Source: Dermatophilus congolensis (GTDB lineage: Bacteria; Actinomycetota; Actinomycetes; Actinomycetales; Dermatophilaceae). From it: DNA of 64,000 nt. The position numbers and the translations under genes were made by a program. The notes under the pieces were generated by a model, which was given only the letters and a program-made list of their open reading frames with translations, made no database searches and was not told the DNA's origin. Within the stretch, counting starts at the first letter, position 1. Each line of letters begins with the position of its first letter. Below, in pieces: positions 33,307 through 41,872 of the stretch. Where the stretch lies: NCBI GenBank assembly GCA_030538115.1, contig JAUNUP010000015.1, positions 26,679 to 90,678 of the forward strand, given 5' to 3'.

Positions 33307-34491
33307 TCACCGTTCGCGGGTCAGCGACACCATCGTCTCGTAGTGCCCGGACTGCGGGAACATGTCGAACAGCCGGGCCTGCCGGATGCGCAGCGACGGC
33401 ATCGCTCGCAGGTCGTCGGCGAGGGAACGCGCGTTGCAGCTCGAGTAGACGACGTTCGCGACGTTGGAGGTTTCGAGCCAGGCGGACAGCTCCGGGCCCA
33501 GCCCGCGCCGCGGCGGGTTGACGATCACGAGGCCAGGGCTTCCGTCCTGCTGCCGTGCCCACTCGGTCGCGTCGGCGGCGACGAAGCGTACCCCTGTGAT
33601 TCCGGCTGCAACGGCCGACGCCCGCGCCGCCTCGACGGCCTCCTGCGACACCTCCACCCCGGTGACCTCCGAGGGCACAGGCCCTATGCCTGTCTGTGCC
33701 GCGCAGGCGAGGGCGAAGCCGCCGACCCCGCAGTACAGATCCCAGACGGAGTGGGGCTCGATCTCCCGGCACCAGGCGGCGGCCTGCGCGTACATCGCTG
33801 CCGCGATGTCGGTGTTGGTCTGGAAAAAGCTCTTGGCCCCCAGGCTGAGCGGCGGCATCTGCGTGATCGGCAGCGTCATGTCGAGGCGTTGGTCGGGGGT
33901 GAGCGGTATCTCGCGTTCGCCTTCGAGCACGGCCTTGTGGTCGGGCAGGATGTTGGCGCTCACCACCCGCACCGCGGGCGCCTCTGCGAGAAAGTCGGGC
34001 AGCCGTGACTGCAGCGCGGCCAGGCGGGAGGTCGAGCGCAGCACGAACCGCACCATCACGTCTCCACTCGGGCTCACGGTGGCCAGCAAGTTCTTGAGTT
34101 CTCCGCGCCGCGCGGGGATGTCGTACGGCTCGAGTCCGGCGCGAGTGATCAGCCGAGCCACGGGCTCGAAGATAGCGGTGATCCTCGGGTCGATGAGTCC
34201 GCAGCTTCGTAGGTCGACACCCCGTCGGGCCCGATCGAGGATGCCGAGCGTCGGCTCGCGCACGGTGCCGCCGACCACCATCTTGGCCTTGTTGCGAAAG
34301 CCCTGCGGAATCGACGTCACGGGTGCGAGCCACACCCGCTCCGCATCCGCACGCCGGGAAACGAAGGGGGCGAGCAGCGATTCCGCGTCCGCGCCCTTGT
34401 CACGCACCTGCCGCCCGTACGGGACGCCCATGAGGGTGCACGAACGGCATTGCCCTGCGTCGAAGTAGTCGCACTGCATCCGTTCGCCCAC
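33307..34491 (-). CDS. rlmC: 23S rRNA (uracil-C5)-methyltransferase RlmC
   Basis: Methylates U747 of 23S rRNA in E. coli, using SAM. The N-terminal MQCDYFDAGQCRSCTLM matches the RlmC/RumB iron-sulfur cluster motif (fourth Cys in LRSCGL). The SAM-binding VWDLYCGVGGFALA and the catalytic VYSSCNARSLADDL are both present. GTG 34491 lies 7 nt after a TAGACT hexamer, indicating a leaderless start; ATG 34479 would align exactly with the E. coli start. It is divergent from the EamA transporter gene. Confidence 0.88.
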   Translation of the reverse strand: MGERMQCDYFDAGQCRSCTLMGVPYGRQVRDKGADAESLLAPFVSRRADAERVWLAPVTSIPQGFRNKAKMVVGGTVREPTLGILDRARRGVDLRSCGLIDPRITAIFEPVARLITRAGLEPYDIPARRGELKNLLATVSPSGDVMVRFVLRSTSRLAALQSRLPDFLAEAPAVRVVSANILPDHKAVLEGEREIPLTPDQRLDMTLPITQMPPLSLGAKSFFQTNTDIAAAMYAQAAAWCREIEPHSVWDLYCGVGGFALACAAQTGIGPVPSEVTGVEVSQEAVEAARASAVAAGITGVRFVAADATEWARQQDGSPGLVIVNPPRRGLGPELSAWLETSNVANVVYSSCNARSLADDLRAMPSLRIRQARLFDMFPQSGHYETMVSLTRER

Positions 34492-34498
34492 GCCCAGG

Positions 34499-34504
34499 AG
34501 TCTA
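34499..34504 (-). promoter_or_regulatory. Leaderless -10 hexamer of rlmC
   Basis: TAGACT on the minus strand ends 7 nt before GTG 34491. Confidence 0.4.
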
Positions 34505-34564
34505 CGAAGCCCGGCGCGGATCGCGAGCGGCTCGCCCTCGTTCTCGCCGCAACGGTCGTGGATC

Positions 34565-34570
34565 TACCCT
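34565..34570 (+). promoter_or_regulatory. Leaderless -10 hexamer of the EamA transporter gene
   Basis: TACCCT ends 6 nt before GTG 34577. With the rlmC hexamer it marks two back-to-back promoters about 60 bp apart. Confidence 0.45.
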
Positions 34571-34576
34571 GGCTGG

Positions 34577-35515
34577 GTGCCCACCGCTGTTCTCGCCCTC
34601 TCCGCCCGCGCACGCGCGAACCTGTTGATCCTTCTCACCTCGGCGATCTGGGGCTTCGCGTTCGTCTCACAGCGGGTCGGGGCCGACCACATGGGGCCGT
34701 TCGCGTTCAACGGAGTGCGGTTCGCGCTCGGCGCGGTCTCTCTCGTGCCGGTCATCATGTGGCTCGACAAGCGCAACGGCACGACGCGGAGCCGACAGAT
34801 CGAGGCGACACGAGCGGCGCTCGGGCCGGGCATCCTCGCGGGGCTGGTGCTCTTCACGGCCGCCACGCTGCAGCAGATCGGGTTGATCACCTCCACGGCG
34901 GGCGAGGCGGCGTTCATCAGCGGGCTCTACATGGTGATCGTGCCGCTGCTCGGGTTGTGGCTCGGGATGCGCCCGACCTGGCACACGTGGGCCGGCGTGG
35001 GGCTGGCGGCCGCCGGTCTATACCTGTTGTCGGTGACAGGCCGATTGACGATCGCGCCCGGCGACGCCTTGCTGCTCGCCGGTGCGGTCTTCTGGGCGAT
35101 CCACATCCTCGTCATCGACAGGTACGCGCCCCATCACGACGCTTTGCGGCTGTCGCTCGTGCAGTTCGTCGCCTGCGCTGCGGCCAGCCTCGTACTCGCT
35201 GTGCTCACCGAGCCTGATCCGTTCGGTGGTGTGGGCAGCGCCACTGTCCCACTTCTTTACGGTGGGATCGTCTCTGTGGGTGTGGCGTACACGCTCCAGG
35301 TGGTAGCCCAGCGGCACGTGCGACCTGCCGACGCGGCGCTCATCTTCAGCACCGAGGCCCTGTTCGGCGTCATCGGCGGCGCGCTCTTTCTCGCCGAGAA
35401 CCTCGGCCTGCGCGGCTACGCCGGCTGCACGCTCATGCTCGCGGGAATCGTTGTGTCGCAGTTGAGTCCGCAACCTGACAGCGTCACGGAGCCCGGGGAG
35501 CGCACCCCCGTCTAG
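34577..35515 (+). CDS. DMT-superfamily (EamA) transporter
   Basis: A 312-residue membrane protein with about ten hydrophobic segments in two EamA repeats; the first begins LILLTSAIWGFAFVSQRVGADHMGP in pieces typical of drug/metabolite exporters, and the second ends ALIFSTEALFGVIGGALFLAE before LRGYAGCTLMLAGIVVSQ. Members export amino acids or other small metabolites; the substrate is not predictable. GTG 34577 is supported by the TACCCT hexamer 6 nt upstream. Confidence 0.82.
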   Translation: MPTAVLALSARARANLLILLTSAIWGFAFVSQRVGADHMGPFAFNGVRFALGAVSLVPVIMWLDKRNGTTRSRQIEATRAALGPGILAGLVLFTAATLQQIGLITSTAGEAAFISGLYMVIVPLLGLWLGMRPTWHTWAGVGLAAAGLYLLSVTGRLTIAPGDALLLAGAVFWAIHILVIDRYAPHHDALRLSLVQFVACAAASLVLAVLTEPDPFGGVGSATVPLLYGGIVSVGVAYTLQVVAQRHVRPADAALIFSTEALFGVIGGALFLAENLGLRGYAGCTLMLAGIVVSQLSPQPDSVTEPGERTPV

Positions 35516-35828
35516 TACCCGCTACGCCGGTCGCGCGCCACGCTCGCACGGGTGAGGCACCGACGCCGCGGCACGGCGGTGACCAGCGGCGTCTACACAA
35601 CTCGAACCGTCGGGATTCGAGGGAGAACCAGGGTTGTCCACAGGCAGAAAATGCCACCTGTCGCACCATGCGTAACGCCGTTATCGTGGTGCCCACGCTG
35701 ATGCTCACCCGTGTGGTGACTCGTCTCCTCGCAGCCCAGGGCGCCCGACCCGGCCATTGGGGACGTCGGTGTGCCTCCGCCGACCCGGTCGAGGCAGTGG
35801 ATGTCGACACAGGTCAGGAGGGATCGCC
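35516..35828. other. Intergenic region with one DnaA box
   Basis: This 313-nt gap has no convincing gene. It contains a perfect actinobacterial DnaA box TTGTCCACA at 35634-35642; no second box is close enough to suggest an origin. CAGGAGGGA directly before ATG 35829 is the ribosome-binding site of the next gene. Confidence 0.4.
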
Positions 35829-36461
35829 ATGGCGGCACGCGCCAGCGGACGCCTCCTGGGCGAGCACATGCCCAGCCTGTCGGACCATACGTTCAGCGAT
35901 CAGGCCGTTCTCGTGGTCGCCTTCGACCGCGTCTTCGATGCTCCCGTCGAAGACGTGTGGCCGTGGCTCGTCGAGCCCGAGCTGACGGCCCAGTGGTATG
36001 GCCCCGGCCTCCACGTCGGTGACCGCGGCGAGGTGAAGCTACCGATGCACGCCGGGGTCGGGGCTCCGGCGATGAACGGCACGCTCGTCGAGTGCGACCC
36101 CGGCCGTTTTCTGCGCCTGCAGTTTCGAGAAGGCAAGTACACGTGGTACGCGAGCGCCACGCTTGACCGCGACCACTCGACCCCCGGCGCCCCGACCACC
36201 CTCACCTGCGTGCAGTCGTTCGGCAGCGCCGAATTTCTCGAGAGGATCGGCCCGTCCTGGGACTACTTTCTCGACAAGCTCGTCCTCGCCCAGGCCGGTG
36301 ACGACCCGCACGCGCTGACGTTCACCCCCGACTATTTCCCGGCGCTTGTGCCGTACTACCAGGGCCTCATCCGCGAGGCGATCGCCGCCGCTCAGCGGAC
36401 TCGTGACAACGCCGACGCATTCGGCAGTCGGGACGTGGGAGGCGACGACCTCCCCAGGTGA
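35829..36461 (+). CDS. SRPBCC-domain (AHSA1-like) protein
   Basis: A 210-residue START-like protein: VLVVAFDRVFDAPVEDVWPWLVEPELTAQW spans the first strand and helix of the fold (quoted here only as the region near residues 28-57), followed by WYGPGLHVGDRGEVKL and a C-terminal helix ending in LIREAIAAA. SRPBCC proteins bind hydrophobic ligands in a deep cavity; some are Hsp90 co-chaperone-like (AHSA1). The ligand is unknown. ATG 35829 has an excellent CAGGAGGGA ribosome-binding site; the longer frame from 35757 does not. Confidence 0.7.
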   Translation: MAARASGRLLGEHMPSLSDHTFSDQAVLVVAFDRVFDAPVEDVWPWLVEPELTAQWYGPGLHVGDRGEVKLPMHAGVGAPAMNGTLVECDPGRFLRLQFREGKYTWYASATLDRDHSTPGAPTTLTCVQSFGSAEFLERIGPSWDYFLDKLVLAQAGDDPHALTFTPDYFPALVPYYQGLIREAIAAAQRTRDNADAFGSRDVGGDDLPR

Positions 36462-36525
36462 TCAGCCGTTCACACCGCGCCGACCGGCCTGCGCTCGTGC
36501 CCGCTGCCGCCCCTACTGTCGCGGC

Positions 36526-37665
36526 CTAGTCGAACAGGTCGAAGCCGTCGCCGTCGAACAGGCCGCCGAAGAAGCCACCGTCGTCGCCTCCGCCGACGTC
36601 ACCGCCTCCGTCACCCATGTCGCCACCGTCACCGCCACCATCACCGAGCCCGAGACCGTCGCCGAGGTCGCCGTCGAAGAGGTCGCCACCGAAGTCGGCG
36701 ATCTCTCCGGCGAAATCGGTCATCGCGTCGCCGAGCGAGCCGATGGCCTCGCCGAGTCCGCCGAAGATCGCACCGCCGAGCAGGGCATCCATGCCCACCC
36801 ACCAGATGAGGTCGGTCGCCCACAGGTCGAGGATCGCAGGGTCGGTGACCTCGTCGGCGATGCCCGCGAAGTGTCCGGCCCACTGATCGGCGACTCCGAG
36901 AGCCACTGCCCAGGGCAGGAAACGACTGAAGATGCCGGCCGCCTCTTCGAATGTGATCTGGTGCGATTCGGCGCGCCCGAGGTATTCGCGAAAGCCCACG
37001 GTCTGGTAGTTGAGCGCGGAGCCCAGTGCCGTGCGCGACACGTGCCGGCCACGAGCCGCGTACCAGCCCTTCTCCAGCGCGCCTGCGTCAAGTCCCCGGC
37101 GCATGGAGCGGGCCGCGTCGGCCATCGTGGCCTTCGCCTCGTCGAGCGTGACGACGGGCCCGGCAGCGAAGATCGCGCGGTAGAGGTCGCGGCGCAGGGG
37201 GTCGAGGCCGTTGTCGTCGCGCGTCGGGTCCTTCAACAGGCGCCACTGCCCGGCCCCGCTTGCGCCGCCCGCGCCCTGCGGACGTGAGGCTTGCGCAGCC
37301 GCGTCGGTGTTCTCGGGGGCGAGCTGTTCGATGCGGTACCAGCCCTCGACGGCCATCGAGACGAAGGCGGCGGCGATGTCGCGCCCCTGGGTACCGCGGT
37401 AGGCGAGCACGCCCGACTCCTCGGGTACCACGCCCTCCGGAGGCTCGAACCGCACTGCGATCGGCAGGTTCGCGTCGTCGCGCGTGAGGCGCCGCACGGG
37501 TGCCTCGGAGGGGAGGGTGGGGATCACGCCCGGCGCCACCCCCGCGAAGATCTCGTCGTTCTTGCCGGGGCCACCGATGCCGCCCCGTTTCTCGTCTCCA
37601 GAGGCCATGCGTGACAGCACTGCCACGACCAGCACGATGAGAACGAGCATCATGAAGGTGGTCAT
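36526..37665 (-). CDS. Membrane-anchored protein resembling the C-terminal half of DUF2207
   Basis: A 379-residue protein with one N-terminal membrane helix (MTTFMMLVLIVLVVAVL). Residues ~55-270 resemble the cytoplasmic part of DUF2207 membrane proteins: a winged-helix-like repeat (AVRFEPPEGVVPEESGVLAY; DIAAAFVSMAVEGWYRIE) and FREYLGRAE followed by FSRFLPWAVALGVADQWA. The extracytoplasmic DUF2207 domain itself is missing. The last ~70 residues are Gly/Asp-rich with many Phe (GGDGGDMGDGGGD), acidic and probably disordered. GGGAGGAG precedes the ATG. Function unknown. Confidence 0.65.
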   Translation of the reverse strand: MTTFMMLVLIVLVVAVLSRMASGDEKRGGIGGPGKNDEIFAGVAPGVIPTLPSEAPVRRLTRDDANLPIAVRFEPPEGVVPEESGVLAYRGTQGRDIAAAFVSMAVEGWYRIEQLAPENTDAAAQASRPQGAGGASGAGQWRLLKDPTRDDNGLDPLRRDLYRAIFAAGPVVTLDEAKATMADAARSMRRGLDAGALEKGWYAARGRHVSRTALGSALNYQTVGFREYLGRAESHQITFEEAAGIFSRFLPWAVALGVADQWAGHFAGIADEVTDPAILDLWATDLIWWVGMDALLGGAIFGGLGEAIGSLGDAMTDFAGEIADFGGDLFDGDLGDGLGLGDGGGDGGDMGDGGGDVGGGDDGGFFGGLFDGDGFDLFD

Positions 37666-37728
37666 CCGTCGGCTCCTCCCGGCGTCGGTTCCACTCTACG
37701 GGGTTGTTCATCTAGACCTTTGCTGTCA

Positions 37729-37734
37729 TACGCT
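37729..37734 (+). promoter_or_regulatory. Leaderless -10 hexamer of the SDR gene
   Basis: TACGCT ends 6 nt before GTG 37741, which selects this start over the in-frame TTG at 37720. Confidence 0.45.
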
Positions 37735-37740
37735 CGATAC

Positions 37741-38610
37741 GTGAACGAAAATGCAGCTCAGCGCCCATGTGCGCTGGTCACAGGAGCGGCCGGCGGCCTC
37801 GGCGCCGCAGCAGTTCGTCGATTCATCGACGGAGGCTGGCGAGTAGCAGCGGCAGATCTGAAGGCCCCCACGGGTTTTCGCAGTGACGACGTGCTGCCCG
37901 TGGCGATGGACATCCGCGATACGGCCTCCGTCGAGGCCGGCATGGACGAGCTGCGACGCTGGGCGCCGGACGGTATCGACGCGCTCGTGACGTTCGCGGC
38001 CGTGGGCGGCATCGGCCCGCTCATGGAGACATCGGTCGAGGACATGGCGACGGTGATGGACGTCAACGTCGTCGGCACACACCGCACCGTGCTGGCGGCT
38101 TGGGAGCACGTACGCAAGGCTTCCGGCCGGATCGTTCTCATCGGCTCGGAGACGGGGGCTCAGCACGCCTTTCCGCTCAACGGCCCGTATGCCGCGAGCA
38201 AGCACGCGATCGAGGCGTACGCCGACGCGCTGCGCCGCGAACTCATGTTCGTCGGCGTGCCGGTCGTGCTGATGCAGCCGGGCCCGTTCCGCACCGCCAT
38301 GCTCTCGCGCGTGCCGAGCGCCTTCGCAGCGGTTCCGGCCGAGTCGCCGTTCAAGCCGCTCACCGATCACGCGATCGCCCACCTCGCCGGGGCCGAGAAG
38401 AAGGCCTCCGACCCCGAGGTGCTCGCCGATGCCGTCTTCGATGCGGCCACCTCGGCGCGCCCGCGCACGCGGTACCCGGTCAGGGTGGATCGGGGCCGCG
38501 CGCTGCTCGACCTCCTGCCCGTCGGTGTGGTCGACAGGGTGCTCAAGTCGGCGATCGGGTCGTCGGTCTCCACTCACTCCCAGCCGTTGAAGCCTGCCCA
38601 GGCTCGGTGA
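37741..38610 (+). CDS. Short-chain dehydrogenase/reductase
   Basis: A classical SDR of 289 residues: cofactor motif TGAAGGLG, structural NV motif region DVNVVGTHR, and catalytic Ser in IGSETGAQ, Tyr and Lys in GPYAASKHA. It oxidises or reduces an unknown alcohol/ketone with NAD(P). GTG 37741 is supported by the TACGCT hexamer. The 3' end overlaps the convergent carboxylesterase gene by 37 nt, so both C-termini are encoded on opposite strands of the same DNA. Confidence 0.8.
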   Translation: MNENAAQRPCALVTGAAGGLGAAAVRRFIDGGWRVAAADLKAPTGFRSDDVLPVAMDIRDTASVEAGMDELRRWAPDGIDALVTFAAVGGIGPLMETSVEDMATVMDVNVVGTHRTVLAAWEHVRKASGRIVLIGSETGAQHAFPLNGPYAASKHAIEAYADALRRELMFVGVPVVLMQPGPFRTAMLSRVPSAFAAVPAESPFKPLTDHAIAHLAGAEKKASDPEVLADAVFDAATSARPRTRYPVRVDRGRALLDLLPVGVVDRVLKSAIGSSVSTHSQPLKPAQAR

Positions 38611-40124
38611 CGATAGCCGCGGGGGTCGAATTCGACCCTCCAGTGGTCGTCGATGATCATCGTGGGCCGGCGTTCGTCGTAGGCGGGCCAGCGCACGTCG
38701 GGGGCTCCCGTGGCTGCGAACCGACCCCATAGCCGCATCATGCGAGCCGAGGTCAGGCGCGCGGCCCGGCTCGTACCGACCGGACTGACGAGGTCGCCGA
38801 GCTGCCCGAACACGTAGCCGATGTCGGCACCATGGGTCGCACCCACACCGATACGCCGCGTGCGCGGAGTGGACTGGTCGAAGCGGTACATGTACGTCGG
38901 GCTGTGCCGCGCGTGAGCGGTCGCGATCGCCACCGTGGGAGCCCAGAAGATCATGTCGCCGATGAGCTGTGCCCGCGCGGACGCCTTCGGGTAGCCCGAA
39001 TAGGCGGCGATGATGCGCTGCTTCGCCTCGGGATCGGTCAAGGCGAACATCCGGCTCTGCAACGCGGCGCTGGTCGGCAGCATCTCTTCGCCGGTCAACA
39101 GTCTGAAGAGTTGGAACAACTGGCCTTCGTTGTCGTTGGCTCCCAGCAGCAGCGGTACGCGGGCCGCCGCGCCTTCTTCGAACGTCTGCACCGGGTGGCG
39201 GGGCAGCACGTCACCGTCGACCACGGGGGAGTGCACGAGCAACCCCGGAGTCGCTTGCTGGTGGTAAGACGCCAAGGCCTGGGAAGCGGCGACGAGCTGT
39301 TCTGGCGTAGCCGCCTCCAGGGCCGCCACCGCGCGGGCGTCGCCGGTGAGGGTCGGGTCGCCCGCATCGAGGAAGCCCGCGTACTGCCTGGCCCACTGGG
39401 CTGCTTGGTCGCGGGGAGTGACGGCGCGGGCCGCGGGGGATTGCGCGATCGCGCGATGGAACAGACCGCTCGCACGCGGGGAGCACATGAGCGCCACGAC
39501 GGAGATCCCGCCCGCCGATTCGCCCATGATCGTCACGTTGCCGGGGTCGCCTCCGAACGCGGCGATGTTGTCGCGCACCCATTCGAGGGCCGCGATCTGG
39601 TCGAGCATCCCGAGGTTGCCGTCGAACGACCTGTCCGGAGTCGAGAACACGGAGAAGTCGAGAAACCCGAGGGCACCCAGGCGGTAGTTGAAGGTCACGA
39701 CCACGGTGTCTGCCGCGAGCGCCAGGCGTTCTCCGGGGTGGTTCGCCCCGGCACCCACGGTGAACGCGCCTCCGTAGATCCACACGATGACGGGTCGTCC
39801 CGCGTCGGATGGAACGCCCGGCCGGTCGGGGGTGTACACGTTGAGCGTGAGGCAGTCCTCGCTCATCACTCTGCGCCCGGCACCCCCCGCGGCCGACGGC
39901 GTACGGAGTTGAACCGGAACAGAACCGAACTCGCGGGCGTCCAGTTCTCCGGCCCAGCCCAACACCGGTTGAGGTGCGCGAAAGCGGAGCGGACCGACCG
40001 GCGGTGCCGCGAACGGAATTCCGCGCCACACTCTGACGGTGTCTTTGCGGCGCCCGCGCGCCTCGCGCACTCCCCGCACCCTGCCGGATGTCGTGTCGAC
40101 CACAAGCCCCGCTTGCTCCGTCAT
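38574..40124 (-). CDS. Type-B carboxylesterase
   Basis: A 516-residue carboxylesterase/lipase family member (PnbA-like) hydrolysing carboxylic esters. It shows the type-B start GRVRGVREARGR...VWRGIPFA, EDCLTLNVYTP, oxyanion loop IYGGAF, nucleophile elbow GESAGG and the catalytic His in GATHGADIGYVFG. No signal peptide is present, so it is cytoplasmic. ATG 40124 has GGGAGGA upstream; the same frame runs on for 320 codons over nagB but that part is only antisense shadow. Divergent from nagB. Confidence 0.85.
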   Translation of the reverse strand: MTEQAGLVVDTTSGRVRGVREARGRRKDTVRVWRGIPFAAPPVGPLRFRAPQPVLGWAGELDAREFGSVPVQLRTPSAAGGAGRRVMSEDCLTLNVYTPDRPGVPSDAGRPVIVWIYGGAFTVGAGANHPGERLALAADTVVVTFNYRLGALGFLDFSVFSTPDRSFDGNLGMLDQIAALEWVRDNIAAFGGDPGNVTIMGESAGGISVVALMCSPRASGLFHRAIAQSPAARAVTPRDQAAQWARQYAGFLDAGDPTLTGDARAVAALEAATPEQLVAASQALASYHQQATPGLLVHSPVVDGDVLPRHPVQTFEEGAAARVPLLLGANDNEGQLFQLFRLLTGEEMLPTSAALQSRMFALTDPEAKQRIIAAYSGYPKASARAQLIGDMIFWAPTVAIATAHARHSPTYMYRFDQSTPRTRRIGVGATHGADIGYVFGQLGDLVSPVGTSRAARLTSARMMRLWGRFAATGAPDVRWPAYDERRPTMIIDDHWRVEFDPRGYRHRAWAGFNGWE

Positions 40125-40307
40125 CGTGTCCTCCCATGACAGACTCAGTCGTCCCCGGTCTCTGAGCCGGTCGCCGTCAGTCGAGTCAAGCTCATCACAT
40201 CCGCGCATCGCGGGAGTGCTCCCGGCGCCCGCCTGCTCTGCGCGACCGGCCACGAAACCGCCGCACGCCCGAGAGGGCACCAGCACATCGAGACTGGAGG
40301 AGTCCTC

Positions 40308-41090
40308 ATGGATGTCGTCATCTGTCCCGACGCCGAAGCCGTCGGTCGCGAAGCCGCTGCCGTTGTCGCACGGGTCGTGAAGCAGGTCGGGCCCGAGGTG
40401 GTTCTCGGTGTCGCGACCGGGTCGTCTCCACTCGCTCTCTACGAGGCACTCGCCGAGATGGTGCAGGCGGGCGAGCTCGACCTGTCGTCGGCGCGGGCCT
40501 TCGCGCTCGACGAGTACGTCGGCCTGCCGAAGGGGCACCCCGAGTCGTACGCCGCCGTGATCGCTCGCACCGTCACCGAGCCGCTGCGCATGAACCCCGA
40601 GCTCGTCCGCACGCCCGACGGGTTCGCCGACGACGTGTACGCGGCCGCTGAGGAGTACGAGGCCGCGATCGAGGCGGCCGGCGGCATCGACGTGCAGATC
40701 CTCGGTGTAGGCGCGAACGGCCACATCGGCTTCAACGAGCCGACCTCGTCGCTCAAATCGCGCACGCGGCCGATGGTTCTCTCCGAGACGACCCGTGCCG
40801 ACAACGCACGCTTTTTCGACTCCATCGACGAAGTTCCGAAGCACTGCCTCACGCAAGGCCTGGGCACGATCCTGGACGCTCGCGAGACGGTTCTCGTAGC
40901 GCTGGGCGAAGGCAAGGCCGCTGCGATCGCGGGAGTCGTCGAGGGGCCTGTGACGACCTGGTGCCCGGGGTCGATCCTGCAGTTCCACCCGAACGTGACG
41001 ATCATCGTCGACGAAGGCGCCGCCAGCCGTCTGGCTCAGCCCGATTTCTATCGCTACGAGTGGGAGAACAGGCTGCCGCGCCACTCGTGA
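40308..41090 (+). CDS. nagB: Glucosamine-6-phosphate deaminase
   Basis: Converts glucosamine 6-phosphate to fructose 6-phosphate and ammonia in amino-sugar catabolism. Typical motifs: LGVATGSSPLALYEAL (phosphate loop), FALDEYVGL with the catalytic Asp, GVGANGHIGFNEP with the catalytic His, and VVEGPVTTWCPGSILQ. Length 260 is normal. A GGAGGAG ribosome-binding site precedes ATG 40308. No nagA or nag transporter is adjacent, so the rest of the pathway must be elsewhere. Confidence 0.93.
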   Translation: MDVVICPDAEAVGREAAAVVARVVKQVGPEVVLGVATGSSPLALYEALAEMVQAGELDLSSARAFALDEYVGLPKGHPESYAAVIARTVTEPLRMNPELVRTPDGFADDVYAAAEEYEAAIEAAGGIDVQILGVGANGHIGFNEPTSSLKSRTRPMVLSETTRADNARFFDSIDEVPKHCLTQGLGTILDARETVLVALGEGKAAAIAGVVEGPVTTWCPGSILQFHPNVTIIVDEGAASRLAQPDFYRYEWENRLPRHS

Positions 41091-41134
41091 CCCGACAGGT
41101 CTCGGGGTTGGGTCTCAGCCGTCGCAGCGCAGGT

Positions 41135-41872
41135 TCAGCCACCGAGCTCGCGCAGATCGTGCACCGTGTCGGCCCAGGCGCCGAGAAGATCGGTGTCGTG
41201 GCTGATCGCCAGCACGCCCACGCCTGTCGCGGCTGCGGCGCGCAGCACGTCGACCACGCCCGCCGTCGTGACTGCGTCGAGCATGGCCGTCGCCTCGTCG
41301 CACACCAGGTAGCGCGGCCGTGCCACCAGTGCGCCAGCGAGCACGGCCCGCTGGAGTTGGCCCAGTGACACCTCACCGGGCAGTCGGTCGAGCAGATCGT
41401 CGGTGAGGCCCACGCGCTCGCACGCATCGCTGACCGCTGCCGCCCGCACGGAAGCGTCGCGCGTGTGGACCCGCGAGCTCGGATACGTCATCGGCGTGGC
41501 AACGATCTGCCGAAGCGTCTGGTTCGGGCTGCACGAGCGTCGGGGTGACTGGAAGATCATGAGCACGTCGCCGCCCAGTCGTCCTCTACGTATCGACAGC
41601 GGCACGCCGTCCATCGTGACCTGGCCGCTCTCGGGCGTGAGCAGGCCGGTGAGCACGCGGGCGAGTGTCGATTTGCCGGTCCCCGATGGACCGGTGAGCC
41701 CCACGGTCGTGCCTGCCGGGATGTCGAGGCTGACACCGTCGAGCACGAGACGGCCTCCGGGGCGGGCCGGAGCGTCGGCCCAGCCGCGCCGCGGGCCGTT
41801 TCTTCGGCCGTAGCCGGCGGTGACGCCCTCCGCGCGTAGCGCACGTAGTGCCTGCCCCCCGTTCGTACTCAT
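41135..41872 (-). CDS. Dipeptide/nickel-type ABC transporter ATPase (second)
   Basis: One of two ATPases of the importer encoded at 41135-46446. It has Walker [10 protein letters not shown], Walker B YLVCDEATAMLD and an H-loop AISHD. The signature is VSLGQLQRA rather than LSGGQ, a weak match at the first positions. At 245 residues it is shorter than DppF/OppF (about 320) because it lacks the C-terminal oligopeptide-transporter domain. ATG 41872 overlaps the preceding ATPase gene by 4 nt. Convergent with nagB. Confidence 0.82.
   Translation of the reverse strand: MSTNGGQALRALRAEGVTAGYGRRNGPRRGWADAPARPGGRLVLDGVSLDIPAGTTVGLTGPSGTGKSTLARVLTGLLTPESGQVTMDGVPLSIRRGRLGGDVLMIFQSPRRSCSPNQTLRQIVATPMTYPSSRVHTRDASVRAAAVSDACERVGLTDDLLDRLPGEVSLGQLQRAVLAGALVARPRYLVCDEATAMLDAVTTAGVVDVLRAAAATGVGVLAISHDTDLLGAWADTVHDLRELGG

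Noticed and set aside
35634..35642. A replication origin suggested by the DnaA box TTGTCCACA.
   Set aside because: Only one box is present, with no AT-rich unwinding region and no dnaA, dnaN or gyr genes nearby.
38574..41084. A minus-strand frame of 836 codons extending the carboxylesterase upstream over nagB.
   Set aside because: The N-terminal 320 codons are antisense to a clear nagB; the esterase has its own ATG with a ribosome-binding site at 40124.
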